NCBI GenBank assembly: GCA_965530755.1
Contig: CBESNA010000017.1
Span: forward strand, 1 to 64,000
Direction: 5' to 3'
Length of the DNA: 64,000 nucleotides
From: SZUA-35 sp965530755
GTDB taxonomy: Bacteria; Actinomycetota; Acidimicrobiia; Acidimicrobiales; SZUA-35
In this document: positions 61,342 to 64,000 of the stretch, one piece after another
How positions within the stretch are numbered: the first letter of the stretch is position 1
How the letters are laid out: every line of letters starts with the position of its first letter
Program-made: the position numbers and the translations under genes
The notes under the pieces: model-generated
The model's database searches: none
What the model was told of the DNA's origin: nothing
The model's input: the letters and a program-made list of their open reading frames with translations, nothing else

Positions 61342-62706
61342 ATGAGTCACCAGCGTCGGATCTATGGAATCGAGACCGAATATGGCGTCACGTGCACCTT
61401 GCGTGGACAGCGCCGGCTCAGCCCGGACGAGGTGGCGAGGTATCTGTTTCGTCGCGTGGTGTCGTGGGGTCGCAGCTCGAACGTGTTCCTCGTCAACGGT
61501 GCTCGCCTCTACCTCGATGTCGGATCTCACCCCGAATACGCCACGGCCGAGTGCGACTCGATCGGTGACGTCGTCATTCACGACAAAGCGGGAGAGCGTG
61601 TGCTCGAGCAGCTCCTCGACTCGGCCGAGGAGCGTCTCCGTGACGAGGGGATTCAGGGCACCATCCATCTGTTCAAGAACAACACCGACTCGGCCGGCAA
61701 CTCCTACGGCTGCCACGAAAACTACCTCACCGCAAGGAACGACGACCTCGCTCACTACAACGAGCTGCTGATCCCGTTCCTCGTGAGCAGGCAGATCTAC
61801 GCCGGGGCCGGCAAGGTCCTTCAGACCGCCCGCGGCTCCACCTTCGCAGTGTCGCAGCGAGCCGAACACATCTGGGAAGGCGTGAGCTCGGCGACCACCC
61901 GAAGCCGTCCGATCATCAACACCCGCGACGAGCCTCACGCCGACGCCGAACACTTCCGACGCCTGCATGTGATCGTCGGCGACTCGAACATGAGCGAATA
62001 CACGACCTACCTCAAGGTCGGGGCCATGGCGATCCTGCTCCGGATGGTCGAGGACCCCTCGTGTGTGCTCCGCGACATGACGCTCGAGAACCCAATTCGA
62101 TCGATCCGTGAAATCAGTCACGATCTCACCTTCGAGCGTCGGGTGAGGCTCGCCAACGGACGCGAGGCGACAGCCCTCGAAATCCAGTCCGAGTTCTTGA
62201 ACCGCGCCCTTCGCTACGCCGATCAGAAGGGCCTGCCGGAGGACGAGATGAAGGCGCTCCACATGTGGGAGCACGTGATGACCCATCTCGAGATGGATCC
62301 GTTCAAGCTCGACCGTGAGCTCGACTGGGTGATCAAGCACAACCTGATCGAGGCGTACCGGAAGAAGCACGATCTCACCCTCGGCGACGCCAGGGTGCAA
62401 CTGGTCGACCTGCAATACCACGACGTCAGGCGTTCGCACGGGCTGTTCTACAAACTGCAGGATCGCGACATGGTCGAGCGCACGCTCACTGACGATCAGA
62501 TGATCGACGCCATCGACACGCCGCCCCAGACCACCAGAGCGAAACTGCGCGGCGACTTCATTCGTCGGGCGAAGGAACGCAAGCGGGACTACACCGTCGA
62601 CTGGGTCCATCTGAAGCTCAACGACCAGGCCCAGCGCACGGTTCTGTGCAAGGACCCGTTCAAGAACAGCGACGAGCGGGTGGACAAGCTCATCGAGAGC
62701 CTCTGA
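61342..62706 (+). CDS. pafA: Pup-protein ligase PafA
   Basis: 454 residues, homologous to Dop. The N-terminal YGIETEYGVTC gives the metal-binding Glu residues, and the catalytic Asp is residue 59 in ARLYLDVGSHPEYATAEC. LFKNNTDSAGNSYGCHENY and RPIINTRDEPHADAEHFRR are further shared motifs. It phosphorylates the Pup Glu and joins it to substrate lysines. TAGGTT lies 8 nt before the ATG. It is transcribed with pafB, 21 bp downstream. Confidence 0.97.
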   Translation: MSHQRRIYGIETEYGVTCTLRGQRRLSPDEVARYLFRRVVSWGRSSNVFLVNGARLYLDVGSHPEYATAECDSIGDVVIHDKAGERVLEQLLDSAEERLRDEGIQGTIHLFKNNTDSAGNSYGCHENYLTARNDDLAHYNELLIPFLVSRQIYAGAGKVLQTARGSTFAVSQRAEHIWEGVSSATTRSRPIINTRDEPHADAEHFRRLHVIVGDSNMSEYTTYLKVGAMAILLRMVEDPSCVLRDMTLENPIRSIREISHDLTFERRVRLANGREATALEIQSEFLNRALRYADQKGLPEDEMKALHMWEHVMTHLEMDPFKLDRELDWVIKHNLIEAYRKKHDLTLGDARVQLVDLQYHDVRRSHGLFYKLQDRDMVERTLTDDQMIDAIDTPPQTTRAKLRGDFIRRAKERKRDYTVDWVHLKLNDQAQRTVLCKDPFKNSDERVDKLIESL

Positions 62707-62727
62707 TCCACGCTAGACAGGGCGTCG

Positions 62728-63678
62728 ATGTCCAAGCTCGAGCGCCTCTTGAACCTCACCGCAGTCCTTCTCGACACCGATCGGCCGTTGTCTGCGGACG
62801 CCATCCGCACCAGGGTCGAGGGCTACCCGGAGGCGCTGGCCAGCTTCCGCCGTTCGTTCGAACGGGACAAGGAAGATCTTCGATCGCTGGGTATTCCCCT
62901 GCGGATCGAACGAGTCCCCGGTTTGGACCCTCCCGTCGACGGCTACCGCATCTCGCCAGACGACTACTATCTCCCCGATCCCGACCTCGACGCTGATGAG
63001 CTCGCGGCCTTGCATCTCGCCTCGATGGCGGTTCGGGTCGAGGGCCTGGGCGAGCGGGAGGCACTCTGGAAACTGGGCGGTCTTGTCGACGGTGATGACA
63101 GCGCCGTCGCCGGGGCAGTCGTGTCCATGCCGACGAATCCGACGCTCGTGCCGCTGTTCGAGGCGGTCACCCGTCGCCAGGTGGTGCAGTTCTCCTACAA
63201 CGGCGCGACTCGAAACGTGGACCCGTGGCGCCTCGAGTTCCAACGTGGCCGTTGGTACCTCATGGCGTTCGATCGTGATCGTGACGCCGAGCGGAACTTC
63301 AGACTCGATCGCATCGAAGGCGACATTGCTGCGGTCGGTGAGCCGGGAGCCTCGTCGGCTCCTGTGTCGGGCGGGTCGGATTCGAACCGGGTCCTGCAGC
63401 CTTGGGAGATCGGCGAGAGTGAACCCACCTTGGTGGAGCTGAAGGTCGATCCGTCGCGTGTTGCGTGGGCCAGACAGCACTTCGGACCGGACGTCGACAT
63501 GCACAGCGACGACGGAGGGGCTGCGGTCTTTGTCGTGCCTGTCGTGATGTGGGACGCGTTCCGCTCTCTCGTATTCGAATTCCTTGACCACGCCGAAGTG
63601 CTCTCTCCGCCCGAGTTGCGGGCCGACATCGTCGATCACCTGCGCGCGCTCGTCGTCCACTCGGCGGTTTCGTCGTGA
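62728..63678 (+). CDS. pafB: WYL-domain transcriptional regulator PafB
   Basis: 316 residues. An N-terminal winged helix (LERLLNLTAVLLDTDRPLSA, FRRSFERDKEDLRSLGIPL) precedes a WYL domain (VQFSYNGATRNVDPW, GRWYLMAFDRDRDAERNFRL) and a C-terminal extension. With PafC it forms the activator of the LexA-independent DNA damage response in mycobacteria. It overlaps pafC by 4 nt. Confidence 0.95.
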   Translation: MSKLERLLNLTAVLLDTDRPLSADAIRTRVEGYPEALASFRRSFERDKEDLRSLGIPLRIERVPGLDPPVDGYRISPDDYYLPDPDLDADELAALHLASMAVRVEGLGEREALWKLGGLVDGDDSAVAGAVVSMPTNPTLVPLFEAVTRRQVVQFSYNGATRNVDPWRLEFQRGRWYLMAFDRDRDAERNFRLDRIEGDIAAVGEPGASSAPVSGGSDSNRVLQPWEIGESEPTLVELKVDPSRVAWARQHFGPDVDMHSDDGGAAVFVVPVVMWDAFRSLVFEFLDHAEVLSPPELRADIVDHLRALVVHSAVSS

Positions 63679-64000
63679 GCGCCACTGCGGGTGAACGGCT
63701 GCGTCGAGTGCTCGCCATGGTCCCTTGGATCGTGGCCCGTCCTGGTGTTCCCGTGGCAGAGGTCGCTGAGCGATTCGGTGTTCCCGAGGCTGATGTGGTG
63801 GCCGACCTCGAGGTCGTGTGGATGGTCGGCCTCCCGCCGTACACCCCCGATGCCCTTGTCGAGGTCTCGATGGAGGACGGGCGCGTCTGGATCAACTACG
63901 CCGACTTCTTCTCGCGGCCGCTCCGGCTCACACCGGCGCAGGGCCTTGCGATGCTGGCGTCGTCCGATGCGCTGTTGTCGATGCCGGGCACTGACCCGAC
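63675..64000 (+). CDS. pafC: WYL-domain regulator PafC, N-terminal part (window ends)
   Basis: The first 108 codons are present. The winged-helix part has GERLRRVLAMVPWIVARPG, VAEVAERFGVPEADVVADLE and DFFSRPLRLTPAQGLAMLA. The GTG start at 63675 shares 4 nt with the pafB stop, the usual coupled arrangement. The rest lies beyond the window. Confidence 0.93.
   Translation, partial: MSATAGERLRRVLAMVPWIVARPGVPVAEVAERFGVPEADVVADLEVVWMVGLPPYTPDALVEVSMEDGRVWINYADFFSRPLRLTPAQGLAMLASSDALLSMPGTDP

Overview
The window is 64 kb of a GC-rich, gene-dense actinobacterial chromosome. It carries a complete Pup-proteasome locus (Mpa ATPase, Dop, Pup ending in GGQ, PrcB, PrcA, PafA, PafB and the start of PafC), the gcvH-garA-ftsR-DUF151-merR neighbourhood typical of Actinobacteria, actinobacterial-type DapD, a DUF222/HNH endonuclease and a mycothiol-type maleylpyruvate isomerase-like protein. 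Together with short intergenic gaps and many TTG/GTG starts this suggests a deep-branching actinobacterium, most likely class Acidimicrobiia (Ilumatobacter-like). The class assignment is an inference from gene content, not from an alignment.

Layout. 0-0.1 kb: 3' end of a 5S rRNA with its terminator. 0.1-4 kb: TPR protein, SSB-like protein, class II aldolase, HAD phosphatase and an unusual internally repeated Lys/Ala-tailed protein. 3.9-7.8 kb: overlapping run tlyA-nadK-recN-histidine phosphatase. 7.8-11.7 kb: single metabolic genes. 11.7-15.5 kb: pyrG, Nudix and HD proteins, trpS. 15.6-22 kb: scpA-scpB-rluB-aroH-tyrA-cmk-plsC-rlmG. 22-29.4 kb: MFS exporter, DinB-like protein, ispH, PEP-mutase family, DUF222-HNH with a LexA box, two GNATs and a maleylpyruvate isomerase-like protein. 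29.4-33 kb: a three-gene lipid-modification operon (FAD oxidoreductase, DUF1365, Cfa-like methyltransferase). 33-37.8 kb: DUF512 radical SAM protein, der, methyltransferase, SpoIIE-type phosphatase and a small zinc-ribbon protein. 37.9-39.8 kb: tRNA-Pro(GGG) followed by a 1.7 kb segment with two secreted proteins, bounded by a 16-bp repeat of the tRNA 3' end. 39.8-42.7 kb: SRAP protein, DUF2079 membrane protein, pgsA. 42.7-48.3 kb: gcvH-garA-ftsR-DUF151, then an interrupting pair (phosphotransferase, acyl-CoA ligase), then a second merR. 48.3-54.4 kb: class II aldolase/adducin protein, diguanylate cyclase, hydrolases and an S9 peptidase. 54.4-64 kb: the Pup-proteasome locus with dapD and one small membrane protein inserted.

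Functional themes. The last 10 kb make a whole tagging-degradation pathway: Dop deamidates Pup-Gln, PafA ligates Pup to lysines, Mpa unfolds tagged substrates and PrcAB degrades them, while PafB/PafC are DNA-damage-response regulators. RecN, the SRAP protein and the DUF222-HNH endonuclease (with a perfect LexA operator in its promoter spacer) add to a DNA-damage theme.

The most striking general signal is regulatory. At 26 gene starts a TAnnnT hexamer lies 6-8 nt upstream of the start codon, the geometry of leaderless transcription. I used it to choose several start codons. No CRISPR array, insertion sequence or known phage gene was seen.
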